Positions 1-11,790 of a DNA stretch of 64,000 nucleotides are shown here, piece by piece (the stretch's first letter is position 1; every line of letters begins with the position of its first letter). Under the pieces are notes generated by a model, which saw only the letters and a list, made by a program, of their open reading frames with translations, was not told the origin of the DNA and made no database searches. Source of the DNA: Isoetes taiwanensis (taxonomy: Eukaryota; Streptophyta; Lycopodiopsida; Isoetales; Isoetaceae); NCBI GenBank assembly GCA_021234155.1, contig JAJEKV010000049.1, positions 9,214,292-9,278,291 of the forward strand. The letters are read 5' to 3'. The position numbers and the translations under genes are program-made.

Positions 1-1908
1 GTTACGTATTACATGTCGTACAACCAAACCCTAACCCTATTTTTCACATTTAGGTTCTCATCTCTTCTAAGTAGGGTAAAATTCTATCGCAGAAGGCAAG
101 ATCCTAGCCAAGAATGGAAGCATACGCATCATTTATACATTTATAGGTGGATTTGGTAACAGTAGATTTTATGGATTAGATGCCTAACTTTTTGCATAGC
201 TGCTTGAGGAAGAAGCAACCTGATGCACAAACAATAGAAGATTTCGTGCCTGGATTTAGAGCTACTAAGGCTTCTGGACGTTAAAAAAGTAGCTCAAATG
301 TAAGTCGATATTTTTAGCATACAAACTCGAAAACGAAAGCAAAGGTGGTCTATTCTTCAGCCTTTTAAAACGTAGCTCTAAAGTTGGACACAACGCTAGA
401 TTGGTACCAAAGCCAGTTTGAAGCATAGCCGGAAATAAGCCGGACAAAGCATAAACATTTGTCCGGTAAATTTATACAAAACACCAGATGTTAGGGTTCT
501 CGACTAAAATTAAGAAATAAGCCGCTAAGAAGACATAGAGCCAAGACGGATTTTAGAAAGTTTCCAAGGATAAAAGAAAAAGAACGATTTCATGGAATGC
601 CTACGTGACAGAAAGAAAGAAAGGAAATCTCCTCGCATTAATCCAATATTGAACACATAGAGAAAACACTATGGTAAGCAAAGCAGTAATGCTTTCTTCA
701 AGTAGCCCACGACGCAGCCTTCCTTGCTCTCATTTTGGAATCCTTTTACAGTCACAATATGCGTGCACTCTTTATGTTAAAATATTGTATTCATGCTAAA
801 TCTTTTGACATTTTGTTTTTACCTCATTGAGTAGACAGGAAATTCTTACTCGATGAGCAGTGATTAGGTTAAACAATGCCAAGATAACTTCTACACTCTT
901 TGAAAATGACGAAAGATGCAAGAGAAGAAGCCAATCGCTAGCATGTAATATTTTCGTGAACGGTATGTTTATTGATTTTATTAAAATTATGCCCTTTAAC
1001 TAAGGTTATGCCAATGAATTGGAAAAAAGGGCGCAGGAAAAGTCAGATGTAGAATATAAATCAGCTGGTATCCGAGCTACAACATTATCAAATCTTCAGC
1101 GCCTAAAAGGAGAGCACAGGGTATGGAAGCCCTTGGTCCATTACCGTAATATGTGTTCTTTGCAAATCGTTTCTTTCTTTGTGGCTTAATTGTTTCGCTT
1201 ATGGTAGCCCAAAGGCCTTAGGCGTAAAGATTATGACTATCCAGTTGGTAGATTAAAGTTGAGCAAAACTAAGCATGAGCCTTCATTAAATTCTCCTCGC
1301 ATTCTAATTGGTAAATCATATTATAGACATGAGACATTCAATATGGGTTTTGGGTTTGGATTTAGTTCTCGCAAGAAACAAATTGAACTTTTAACCCGCC
1401 GCTTAGCCTCTTAATTCAAGCTTTGACAATGGTGTCTGAATGGCTTAAGAAATTACTTTAGTCTTTCTCAATTTGATTTCATCAAAAATCAACGGATTTA
1501 GAGGCAATCATTGCTGGGTTGTCTTTGTTTTATTATGTTTCCTCGCCATGAAAGCTCCAACCCATTGGTGAATATGCGTTCCGTCCGGCTGGGCTCTTTA
1601 TTTTGCTTTTGTTTAATGCTTTAGCCATAGCCATAGCTTGGCCACATGTCGCAGCGTGCCGGATTCAAGCAATGCATCTTACCTAAGTCCTCAAAAGGAC
1701 ATGGACTAAGGGAACCGTCTCCGCTAGATGACTTTCATAGCCTTTTACGCTTCCTTACAAAATTTCATCAGCTTATATTTCCACCAGAACTACAATTCTT
1801 CTTCCTTAACATTTTTTCCTTCCTTCTCTCAAATCATGCCTCGACATGGCTTCTTCGATTTGCCATAACTTCCTAATCATAAGAACTCTACCCTAATTCT
1901 GCTTTTTA
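1..1908. other. Unassigned A/T-rich region
   Basis: No gene, RNA or mobile-element protein could be recognised on either strand. ORFs are short and have no family motif. A telobox-like AAACCCTAACCCT occurs near base 27 as a single copy, which is common in plant promoters and is not a telomere. The longest open stretch (about 76 codons at 1646-1876, plus strand) shows no recognisable domain. The stretch is probably decayed transposon or intergenic sequence. Confidence 0.4.
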
Positions 1909-1917
1909 TTAAAACAT

Positions 1918-2054
1918 GCACAACACATAAAGAAATTAGTATTAATATTTAATAATATTTGATCTTTGGTCGAATGCCGGATTGATGCACAACAATATAA
2001 AGAAAATTAGTTACACATTTAATAACATTTGATCTTTACAGAATGCCGGATTGA
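1918..2054. repeat. Imperfect tandem duplication, about 70 bp x2
   Basis: Two adjacent units (about 1918-1984 and 1985-2054) share the succession GCACAACA, ATAAAGAAA, TTTAATAA, ATTTGATCTTT and GAATGCCGGATTGA, with small indels between them. It is a local duplication in unassigned DNA with no coding content. Confidence 0.6.
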
Positions 2055-2420
2055 ATGTGTGTCTTAATGGTTGTTCAATACCACTCTAAAATGTACATGA
2101 AACTTCATGTGCTTAAGGTTACTTATGCAAAAACATTCAATTCTTACAATATGAACTAATTCAACATTAGCTACTGTTCATTGATCTGTTTCTAATCGAG
2201 CCCAACGCTGATTAACATACCGAGTTCATTAACATATTTCTAACTCTATATTAATGAAGCCTAAAGGTTTTGAGAGCCCTTAGGCACAAGTTAAATGTAG
2301 TAATTAAAGTTCGTGGCAACCAAGAATAATAACTTCTATGGATTTGTCTAATTATATTGAATTTAGGACAAGGAGTTTGAACTCAACACATGTTTCATTC
2401 ACAATGTTCCTTAACTTGCG
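2055..2420. other. Unassigned stretch
   Basis: Low-complexity A/T-rich DNA between the tandem duplication and the degenerate Helitron end. I see nothing coding. It could be the body of the Helitron whose 3' end lies at 2451. Confidence 0.3.
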
Positions 2421-2451
2421 TTTCCGCGCTGAACGCCGGCACCATTACTAG
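2421..2451 (+). mobile_element. Degenerate Helitron 3' terminus
   Basis: A GC-rich imperfect hairpin (around GCGCTGAACGCCGGC) is followed after about 8 bases by ACTAG|T. It aligns with the better preserved ends at 20,771-20,799 and 47,040-47,067, which have a hairpin of seven base pairs, loop AAC, then ACCC-TTACTAG. Helitrons characteristically end in a short hairpin followed by CTRR before a target T. The stem here has decayed and no 5' end was located, so only a terminus is called. Confidence 0.4.
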
Positions 2452-2909
2452 TCTTTTATGGAGATCTCATCCATGATAGAGGGTTGTAGCAAGGACGCCT
2501 TTAACCTCGGGAGAAATTTGTTGATCGCTTTATGGAAGATCAGGAGCCCAACAAGACGATTCTTGTCCATCTACCTGCAACTATTCCACATCCTCGAAGG
2601 ATGTTCTTGATTCCCGATGTCAGACTTTAATCCTTTGAAGCCTTAGGAGATATTATGGACCGCTCTTCTTGACTCCTCGATCTACCGTGCCCTTCACCTC
2701 ATGGCTTAAGCATATTGGTCGCATCACATAAGAAAAAGGAATATCAGATTGGCCGGTATTCTTGCTACAACAGTTGGATCCTAATAAACCAAATCGCGCT
2801 CAACTAGATCTCGTGAATCAGTTATCTTTCCTCTACGCTATCATGCATTAGAAGCTTCAAGGAACCCATAAGCGATGGATGAATATGATCATTCAAGATC
2901 ATGAATCTA
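2452..2909. other. Unassigned stretch upstream of copia RT
   Basis: No recognised domain. The last 150 bases lead without a clear boundary into the copia reverse-transcriptase remnant, so part may be decayed copia pol (integrase to RT linker), but no integrase motif could be identified. Confidence 0.3.
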
Positions 2910-4788
2910 TTGATTTGTTGCCCGCTGATGAAGCCTCTCAAGAACCATTAACCATTCAAGAAGCTTTATCGTCCCCATGTCAAGCAATGCATGGCTAAGC
3001 CATAACTGAGTATGATTCCTTATTAAAGAATGAACGTGGGAAACTCACCTCTCCTACCGAAAGAAAGATGGTCACTACCAAGTGGCTATTTAAATTCAAG
3101 CCGCCAATGTCAAGGCTTCACCTGTTTTAAAGCAAGGTTTATTGCCCGGGTGGGTTCTCACAATTACCGGTGTTGGACTTTACAGATACATTCTCTCCCG
3201 TGGATGCTTATGTCATCCATTCAACTCCTCATTGCTATGAGCGCTCAATCCAACTTGAGGTCCATCGGGCTAGATAAACTAAACCGCCTTTACATGGCAC
3301 ACTAAATGAAGAAGTTTATGTGGCTCAACCGTATGTTGCGTGAAGGCCGGCCATGAGAATCCTTGGTGCAAACTCAAAAAGGCATTATATGGTTTGAGGC
3401 ACCCCTAAAGGTCGGTTTGATCGCATGAATGGTCACCTTCTGGGCCTCGGTTTTGGGAGCACTGGGCCGATGATAATGCATATGTGCACCGTGATGGGGG
3501 TTCTTTGTTATGGTTGCCTTATATATTGATGACTCCGCCATTATTGGCAAATTCTATTGTTCTCCTCTTAATCAAGTGAAGAGCTAGCTATCACCGAATT
3601 CCGTGATGTCTCACGGAGGCACCACTTTCCTTGAATCCAAATCATCCGACCCAAAAATGATGGATGAAGTTGTCAAGCACGCTATATTGATGATATCTTG
3701 AATAGGTTTGAAATGGATCAGCTCGATGACTTTATCATCCTCCTGCCTACTTCTAAACCATAGAAATGATGGCCATTGTTTTCATTTTTTCGATCTTTTC
3801 ATAGAAATGTCTTACTAAAATTAAGATCTCCCATTAGATAATTTCCATTAATTTGGCTTAACATAGTATAATTAGATGCAATATTATCAAATTTTGGCTT
3901 ATTTTATAAATCTTTTGAGCTGGCTAACGATCTACTAAACAATCAATTGAGATTTATAAAATTGGTAAAATATAGCATTTTCAATGACAGACACACCTTA
4001 AAGTCATCACTGATCGTTTTCAATCCCCCGCAAAGAATCCGCCATGGAATCTAATATCCCACACAAATGATAGCGTCCCCTTCTAATGAAAGCAAGAGAG
4101 AGATGCAAATAGCGATGTCCCATATAGACATGCAATTGGCTCCCTCTAATTATTTTGGCACCTGTGCAATTGAGGCCGACATGGCATAATTCAATTGGAT
4201 ATTGAGCCACTCCTTGAATAATCCAGATACCTTTCATTGGCTTGTCGGCCAAAAGAATAATGAGATATCTTGGAGGAACCAAGAATTATGTGTCGAATTA
4301 TAAACCAAATACCCGCATCTATTTCAACTTTCTTTATGGATATTGTGATAATAGCCAGAGAGCCAGATACAAGATGATCCAACATTCGCACCCTCCTATT
4401 TCTGGGAACACTATCTCGAAGAGTAAAAAGCAACCTATAGTTGCACCATCGCTAATCGAAGTCGAAGTATATAGTCGCTACTCAAAGACAAGAAAAGTAA
4501 TATGGTTAAGAGAATTACTAAGGGAAATCATGCTCAAGAAGAAGGACCTACCACTCTATTGTGACAACAAGAGTGCCGTGGAATTAGCCCTATTCTTCCA
4601 AGTATCATGCAAGAACGGTGACAATATCGACACCGATATCATTTTATCCGGAGAGCAAGTAAAGAATGGAGTAATTAACTTGCTCATCGGGCCCAACAAA
4701 AGACATGATAGTAGATTTGCCGGACAAAGTCAGCCCCTTCGAGATAAGCAGACTATTTTCGTGGAGCAATTGAAGATATATCTGTAAT
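2910..4788 (+). pseudogene. Ty1/copia pol remnant (RT to RNase H)
   Basis: Decayed polyprotein of a Ty1/copia retrotransposon, spread over several frames with stops. The start (about 2910-3110) reads EPLTIQEALSS ... EYDSLLKN ... VTTKWLFKFK, the hallmark opening of copia reverse transcriptase. Around 3120-3260 follow KARFIAR and DFTDTFSPV. Near 3300-3420 there is a match to the copia EE(I/V)Y..QP stretch. Near 3510 a YIDD-like catalytic block (LYIDDSAII) is visible. The 4242-4787 ORF is the copia RNase H end: AKRIMRYLGGTKNY, KKQPIVA, IWLRELL, LYCDNKSAVELA and the nearly intact tail preceding the LTR. Multiple frameshifts and stops make it non-functional. Gag and integrase were not found, so the 5' part is lost or unrecognisable. 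Confidence 0.85.
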
Positions 4789-4810
4789 ACGCCGTCATTT
4801 AGAGTCTCCG

Positions 4811-4820
4811 TTGATGGGGG
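4811..4820 (+). other. Polypurine tract of copia element
   Basis: TTGATGGGGG lies directly before TGTTAGGG, a typical copia PPT/LTR junction. It supports the strand and the LTR start. Confidence 0.6.
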
Positions 4821-5338
4821 TGTTAGGGAAGCATGGCAAATGAGCTGCAAATACTCATTTTGCCCATCACTCCTTATCCCTCACGGACGTCCAAGAGGCA
4901 ATGACATTAGGAGTAACGGGTCCCTAATGCATTTGTCCAATGTATATATATATCCGCTTCCATTGCAATTTTGTTACTTCATTCAATACAAAACCCAACT
5001 ACATATTTCCACTAGTATCTTGTTGTGCACTCAGATTCACGCCTCTCGGAATGGGCATACCAGTTTAGACTCCGCTTTTGCAGATTGGACATGCGTAAGG
5101 GAAGGAAATGATGTTGGGAGAAGTTCACCGCACAGACAGATTTTGGAGAGTGCTGCAGGTCCAACTTTTAGGTTCAAGATGGTGAGCCGAAGCACAGTCG
5201 CTAGGCATCGGGTGAGCCAATCCATCGGCCTCTTTTTATCTCCGTGACTCTGATTGTGAACAAAATTAAAGCAACTAGACACCAAATTCTCTTCAACGAT
5301 CTTCACTAAGAACTCTACCTTCAATAAAAACATCTCAA
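4821..5338 (+). mobile_element. Presumed 3' LTR of the copia element
   Basis: Starts TGTTAGGG immediately after the PPT, which is the usual copia LTR start. A TATA-like run (TATATATATC near 4944) and an AATAAAA signal near 5317 sit where a U3 promoter and R-region polyadenylation signal would be expected. The 3' boundary is a guess because no second LTR copy exists in the window and no TSD can be tested. Confidence 0.45.
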
Positions 5339-5354
5339 AGACTCAAACTGCTGG

Positions 5355-5458
5355 AAATACATTTAGGGTGGCTTTATGGTCGCATGGACTCCAGATGAGG
5401 TCAGGCCCAAATGGAAATACATTTAGGCTTTTATGGACGGGCGGACCTAGATGAGGTT
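5355..5458. repeat. Imperfect direct duplication, about 53 bp
   Basis: Two units (about 5357-5402 and 5410-5456) share GGAAATACATTTAGG, CTTTATGG and a GATGAGG end. Short local duplication. Purpose unknown. Confidence 0.5.
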
Positions 5459-5596
5459 TGTACGCTCCAGGTCCGAAAGTATTCGTCGGGATTATTTTCT
5501 AAATGAGGTTCTTAACCTCAGCCACTCCTGGCTCCAGCTCATGGGAACATCGGAAAAGCAGGAAACTCTGGAGGTTTCTGCCCATGGAAAGCACCC

Positions 5597-6220
5597 TTAG
5601 TCCTGAGCAACTTCAATATTTTCCTGGACCTGTCGATGTAAACCGCCTAAAGCCAAGTCCCACCTCAGCAAAACCCGCAGAAACCTCGTCTTGCCCACCA
5701 ACTGTCCACTGAAAGTACATGGCCGGACTCCCACGAACTGGTCGCTACACCATCGAATGCCCTGTCTTTGTTCTAACGCAACCCTTTTTTTATGTTCTTG
5801 CAAAACCAATATATAATTTTGCATCTGTGTCTCTGGGCCTTTTATCTTTTTGATCAAGGAGCCAGATCTCCTTTCCAACAAATCTGTACTTGCAGGTTTA
5901 GAAGTAACAGCGTCGTAGTCTAAGTCGCGCATCCTTGCATCTGTAAATTCAGTTTTATAATCTGTTTGAGATTTGGATTGAGGATTGTAATTTGTGACAT
6001 ATAACAACAGTGCTGGAAGATGAAATCCACAAATAATAAAACTATAGATGATAGTGTATATTCCGGGATAGATATCAGTGGCAGGAATCTTCGGGATGAA
6101 ACTTGTAAATTCGGGATGACAGTAAGAATTTTTGGTATAAGGTGCCATATATGAGCAACACTGATCTCGGACAAAGCTAGAACCGTAGCAGGACAGCGGG
6201 GACAAAACGATAGAAGTCAA
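5597..6220 (-). CDS. Hypothetical ORF, 207 codons, no recognised family
   Basis: An uninterrupted minus-strand frame of 207 codons. The N-terminal half is hydrophobic, with a stretch IYSFIICGFHLPALLLYV (about residues 56-75) that could be a membrane segment. The C-terminal half is charged. No domain was recognised and no homologous copy occurs elsewhere in the window. The frame may be fortuitous. It is listed because of its length, not because of positive evidence of function. Confidence 0.15.
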   Translation of the reverse strand: MTSIVLSPLSCYGSSFVRDQCCSYMAPYTKNSYCHPEFTSFIPKIPATDIYPGIYTIIYSFIICGFHLPALLLYVTNYNPQSKSQTDYKTEFTDARMRDLDYDAVTSKPASTDLLERRSGSLIKKIKGPETQMQNYILVLQEHKKRVALEQRQGIRWCSDQFVGVRPCTFSGQLVGKTRFLRVLLRWDLALGGLHRQVQENIEVAQD

Positions 6221-6459
6221 CTATAGGATTCTGTGGCAATGGGCAAAGCACACGCTCTGCGTGGCACCATGTATTACCAAGGCTTAAGACGCTTAAATGC
6301 ATATAATTAAGGCTGCTTATAAGGGCAAAGCAGAAGCAGTTGAGGGATCCATCGAGTGAGGACTCTGAGAAGAAACTAGCGAAAATGGTGCAACTTTTCA
6401 GCGTTCCGGTGTTCTTCACCTTCGAGAGACGCTGGAGGCCTCCATAATTCTGTCTGGTC

Positions 6460-7341
6460 ATGATGGCACTGATTAACAAGATGGTGGAGGATGTGGGTGG
6501 CCAGCGTAAGATGAAGAAGCAGGTGGATGGGAGTTGTGGTCGGAGCTATCTTTGTATGGCTGCAGCGGCCATTTTCTTTATCCTCTACCTTCACACTCTC
6601 GTGGCCAAACATGCTTGGGACAAAACAGAGGCACTATGGAGATCCTAGGCCCTCAAAAATCCTCCTCATCACCTCATGGCCTTCTCTCTCCATGATCCGG
6701 TCGACACGTGGCGTGACAAGGGGAACACAAGCTCACCAAGGTCACTTTCATTGATGCCGTGGCAGAGTCGATGCCACAACCAAGAGCGTCGTCAGCGACA
6801 GCGTTGATTAACGTTGTTAAGGCCAGCAAAGACTTGTCCTTCGGGTTGAGCCGATATGTCTTTGTTTCTCATAATTCCCTTCACGGTGGTGCTATGAGAA
6901 GGCGTGGAGGCAGTCATATTTCTAGGGAGGAATCCCACGTGTAACTCAGCCTTATCCCATCCCCATCGTATTAAGATCCTCCGTGGGTACTCATCACTCT
7001 ACAGAGAGGCAACACCGCCTTCGCCTTCCCCGGGCAGCCAATCTATTGTTACCGGGTCATTGGCGGCTGGTTTGTTTGGTCAAGTGCTAGTCCTCTACTC
7101 TAGTTCCGAGGAGTACACTCAAGAATGAGCACTTCATATGGAAAGTTGAAGGTTGCAACCCCGCGGCAACAACTTGGTCAGCCCTAACGCTATTGTTCTA
7201 CCGCCATCGAGGCTACCATCAAGACCTCCTCATATCCTCTATTGGCCTTCGTTGTTGTCGTCCTTTCTTCAGCATCATGGCGACGCCAAGATGCTGCAAC
7301 AACATCTGTGTGAACAACCTTACCCTCTAATTTTGGTGTAA
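6460..7341 (+). pseudogene. Possible decayed gene for a type II membrane protein
   Basis: From 6481 a frame encodes a short basic N-terminus followed by a hydrophobic segment (LCMAAAAIFFILYLHTL), which resembles the signal anchor of plant Golgi type II proteins such as glycosyltransferases. Downstream, to about 7340, G/C content is higher and several frames stay open in turn (6759-6944, 6904-7128, 7153-7341). This is the pattern of one coding region broken by frameshifts. No glycosyltransferase motif could be identified with confidence, so the product is left open. Confidence 0.25.
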
Positions 7342-7344
7342 CAA

Positions 7345-8900
7345 GGTCACCTATTTCAACCCACCAACATGCCTCAAAGAATTCACCCTGAAATTATTTA
7401 CAAATGGTTTGCTTTTGTCCTGATTCTATGTACATCTTCACACTACCTATATAAAGCTTTTGGTGCATTTTGCTCCGCGACAGTCTAATATTTCACCGGT
7501 ATATCTTACGTACCGATATGTACATTATTTTCTGCTTTCCTCTTAAACCGTAAAAGAAAATTTTACTCGGCACACGTAGATGGTCCAAACCAAACCCTCC
7601 TCTCATTTGACTAAGAAACCCACGCTACTATATGGTCGGACCTTAAGGTACTCACCACCCCTCGTTCATTCAAGCAATGATTCTGTGTTGCGGCGGATCA
7701 CCGCTATGGAGGATGATCGGAAAATAAAGTAACAATTATTTACTTCTTTGCTTTCTTCGTAGAGTTCTCAGGCCCTTCTTTTTTCATCAGATTCCTTCTG
7801 TGACAATCTCCTCCCTTCAATATGATAAGGTCAAGGTCTATACCGGATGGTACATTCTTCACAATTTTTGGTAAGATCACTGGCGCTTAAAGTGGGTTCC
7901 TACCGGCCTCGAAGTTTTAGTAAAAAATCGCCCAAGTTGATTCACGAATTGAGGGCATTCCGCATCCTGCTAGCGGGCACTCTTCCTAAGACAGGTATCA
8001 GTTTAGTTGTGTTCTATATGTTTTTATTTCCATTTCCATCGCTTAGATCTACTAATTGAAGCGCTACGTCAAGCTGAGCCTTTAGATGGGCATTCAGGCT
8101 CCAATGATTTAGCTGATTTGTAGCATGATTTTAAGAATGAGATCCCTCAGATATATGCAAAAATAGGCTTTCAAGCTGGGATTTTGCAAAATATTGTGGC
8201 AAGATAAAAAACTGGTGACAAATGGTAGGCCCCTGCCACGGGCCTGGCAAATAAAATATGTACCGAAAGCCATGTATGAAATGAATGACATCCGATTTTT
8301 TCTTCAATTTTGCTATAACCCCTGCTTCTATCCTCTAGCTTTGCACTGGCCCCTCGCTTCTATGCTCGATATTTTGGGCGGCTCGCCACTTGGTTTGGTC
8401 CTCATGGTAGAGATGATAATCTACAGATGTTTTCGCTATTTTTTCCTCAAAATGGGCCTCTATTCTAGCTCCCACTGGTTTGACAAACAAAAGCTTCCCA
8501 GAAAAAAGGACCTAAAGCAAATCTTGGACCTCTAAATCCCTCTCTATAGAGGTAAAGCCTTCAATTAAGTTTTGCCCCCAACAAGAGTCATCCCAGAAAT
8601 CCACTGATAGTGGTGTCGAGCATCATAATTTGGCCCTTCAACCAAATGGACATGCAATTTCAAAAAATTATTGGCAATATGGGACAATAATATGTATTCC
8701 AGACTTCATAAATTCCCTTTAATGGGATATGCAATCGCTGCTGATTCTCAATCATGCCCCAACAACACTTCACCATATATGTGATGGAAGGTACCTAATA
8801 AACAGAAGATAGGCATTCCCCGCATATCCGTTGTGCAAGGGATACCCATGTTGATAATGAGAATATACAAGGCATTAAAGGATCATTGATTGCAGCCGAC
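7345..8900. other. Unassigned region with short open frames
   Basis: No recognisable protein family, RNA gene or repeat. The longest frame (8194-8535, plus, 113 codons) ends in a stretch of mixed hydrophobic residues without a motif. Probably decayed intergenic DNA. Confidence 0.35.
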
Positions 8901-9069
8901 GGAATTAAAATTGCCGAACGATCCTCGAAACGACCATGACGACGATCCAGCCTGACCAAGACCATGAGATCACCTGGCTGACGAAGACGATGCGCCGGAT
9001 GATGCCGAGATGGACGCCGGAGGAAGGAGCGACGCGCGATGCCGATGCCGACGCGCAAAGCGAGGTGAT

Positions 9070-9290
9070 GCTTGAGCGGAGCGGAAAGCGGACGCGGAAG
9101 GAAAATGGATGAAAAGGAAAGGAAAGATGGAGGAAAAGGAGGACGACCGACACGATGGATGGATGACGAGGAAAGGATGGAAGGATGGAAGGAAATGAGG
9201 AAAAGATGGAAGGAGGGGTGGAATGTGGAAGATGGAAGGAAGGATGGATGGATGGAGGGAGGGAGGATGGAAGGATGGATTTTCCTGCTC
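9070..9290. repeat. Purine-rich GGAT/GGAAGGAT microsatellite
   Basis: Repeated GGATGGAAGGATGGA-type units with expansion towards 9240-9285. The ORFs this generates on the minus strand (His-Pro-Ser-rich) and plus strand (Lys/Glu/Gly-rich) are artefacts of the simple repeat. The 170 bases upstream (8905-9070) are CpG-rich compared with the neighbourhood, but nothing codes convincingly there. Confidence 0.8.
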
Positions 9291-9305
9291 ATATTTTAGG
9301 ACCAT

Positions 9306-10553
9306 ACAAACTCCATTTCTTTCTTAATGCATACCAGTATATTTAAGTGGGATGTTATCGGAAACCCATGCCATTATCAAAGACTTTTCTATTTCCAAAC
9401 TTAGTATCGCATCTTTTCTCTAAAGATTTGCGTGACGGTCCCAAGGTTCAACTTGCATGTTCTTTTCAGATCTCAAGATGTCTAGAATTGAGATCTATTT
9501 CGACTTATCATAAAACTTCTTTTGCAAATAGTTGGAGAAGAGAAATGTTGTCGCTTATTAAATTTCTTTGTATTAATAAATGTTCCTGAATGTTGTCGCG
9601 GCATAAATAAAACCTAAATCGTGCCCTAATTTGAATAGCACTTGTCTAGATTTATCGCACATTATCCATCAAATAACACAAAATTTGATCAATGATTCGA
9701 GTTCGAACATGTATTGGAATGTTAGAAGTGTGTTTCTGCCCTTAATTTTCATATGTGTGGGCTATAGGTGTGACGTATAAGCAATGATCACAAATGGTAA
9801 TATTTGTATTCAGAGAATTCATTCAATCATACAATTTCTACGATTTATATAGTTGTACTAGGCCATTATATGGGTCCCATGGCCTCTTGATCTTTGTGCA
9901 TGTTAAAAAATCTATTCTATTCTACGAAAGAATTGAATTAAATTGCTATATAATTCATTATCTTGGGCAATTGTTGTTTTGTGTCGAGATAACATAAGAT
10001 TTGGGAAGGTTGAGTGGTGTATTCGTATGGGGGTCTAAGCACAATATTGGGGGACAATTTTTTTGTCGCCAACATAGGTGCCGGGGCTGGGCTTATGCCT
10101 TTTTCCTAATTTTGTGGCCCATTAACTAAGAATGAAGATCGAAGCCAAAAAAACTCGAAAGTAAATTCATATGAGATCTAGATTCGGCCAAGAATCCTTT
10201 CCCAGTAAAATGTGGCTATCCTCCAAATTCCAAATTGTATTTGTCAAGATTTTCTTTCTTCTTTTTTTCAAGAACAGATGGATTTGGTTGCTTGTGATGT
10301 CGCCAAATTTCAAGCAAAGTTTGGAGATTCAGACTGGAACTTATAGCAAAAAGAGCTGGATTTGATCTTGAAGTTTATATATCAAAAACCTGGTACCAAA
10401 ATTGAGGCCCCAGGTTGTGGTTGGAAAAGAATTATCAATTTAAGGAGAGCAGCCTCTTTCAGTTCTTCTTGCAGAAACACAAGGAACTTTTATATTCAAA
10501 GTGGGAGAAATAGACTTTGGCCAAGTATGCCAAAATTTGAGGTGAAAGTTTAA
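9306..10553. other. Unassigned A/T-rich left flank of the Tat element
   Basis: No gene recognised. A motif GGGGGTCTAAG..ATATTGGGGG at 10,025-10,050 resembles GGGTCTAAG..ATATTGGGG at 31,448-31,470, possibly the end of a shared DNA-transposon family. The sequence CCCTAATTTGAAT..CTAGATTTAT near 9630-9655 resembles part of the Helitron candidate at 45.2 kb. The last five bases before the LTR (10,554-10,558, TGTTT) are the target-site duplication. Confidence 0.35.
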
Positions 10554-11227
10554 TGTTTTGTTGCCCTGTTATGGCAACATGGCAAGGTGCCATCAAATCT
10601 TATTCATATTGCAGAAAAAGAAGACACCATGTTGAAGAACCAAGTGAAGACATTGAACCGGAATCAGGTCACACATTGAGAGGATCTAAGCATCTAGAAG
10701 TTTGGAAGACCCTATGAAGTTTGCAAGCTATGAAAGTGGTATTTTTTCCTTCATATTGTCATTTCTACTCTACACCTCCTTCACATTTACCTCATTTCCA
10801 ACATGCCATGACCCTTATCCCATTCTTTTACTTTCTTTGCATCTACACACCCTATACCATTATATATCTCACACACATAGCCTTTTTGTCCCATAGTTGA
10901 CCTAACACTACCTAAGGCACAATTTCCAAGAAAGTTGTTACACCAAAAGATTGCCTAGCATCAAGTTTTATGTCATTATTTTTCATCACACCATTCCATT
11001 ATCATACACTTCACACCAAGTAGCTAAAGCTAAAAAAGCATTCTTTTGCTAGCCAAAATACAAAAAAAAAAAGAAGGAAAAGTTACACCTAGTTTGCCTA
11101 GTCACCATCTCTAAGTGACATGGCATGATGACTAGACATACATGTCATCACCTACAAAGCTACTTTGGTCCACTCATTATTTGCTACCTCCATATGTCAT
11201 CCACCAAGTTGCCACCTAAGCAACAAA

Positions 11228-11296
11228 TCTCCACATCATCACATCACTCCACATCATTACATCACTCCACATCATCACATCACTCCACATCATCAA
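11228..11296. repeat. 18-bp tandem array in 5' LTR
   Basis: Three to four units of about CATCACTCCACATCATCA. The same array is present in the 3' LTR at about 28,306-28,376, so it predates insertion. Confidence 0.75.
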
Positions 11297-11783
11297 ATGA
11301 TGACTAGGCAAGTTTTGACCAAACCCAAAAGCTTGGTCAAACATATGATCAAAATACTTTGGAAAATGAGCCTATTAGCCTTGTTTTTTCCTTGCCACCT
11401 CATTCTAACCTATTGCCATCTCACCTTAAGCTCCACTATACCCCAAAAAACCAATGTGCTCTATTCCTCAAGATGAAGCTTCCATGTTGTAAAGCACAAA
11501 AACATATATGCCCTTTGGACCTTTGGAAATCCAAAAAAAAACCTTGTTTTGACCTAGATATTGAAGATCTTGGGAATTGTGACAAAATAAAAAAAAAAGA
11601 TAAAAGGGGGGATCCTATCTACCCTAATCTAGCCTATCTGACGTGTCCCACACATCATTAGCCATATCATTTCCAAGTCATTCCCAGTTGCAGACGTGGC
11701 GGTGGGGCACGTGGACCAGAACACGAGCTGGCTATCCACTCCACACGGCACGTAGATTTTAGAAGTGCCAGCGAAATTATACC

Positions 11784-11790
11784 TTATATA
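11784..11790 (+). promoter_or_regulatory. Putative LTR TATA box (5' LTR)
   Basis: TTATATA followed by a pyrimidine-rich stretch, conserved at 28,864-28,870 in the other LTR. This is a plausible U3 promoter, but the start of transcription cannot be seen. Confidence 0.45.

Noticed and set aside
21-45. Telomere or subtelomere start
   Set aside because: Only one and a half AAACCCT units are present.
8795-9305. 165-codon His/Pro/Ser-rich frame
   Set aside because: Derived from the GGAT-type microsatellite; several overlapping frames are open for the same reason.
11125-11661. Duplicated ORFs at 11.1-11.7 kb and 28.2-28.6 kb
   Set aside because: They lie within the two LTRs and consist of the His/Ser-rich 18-bp repeat and flanks, without a domain.
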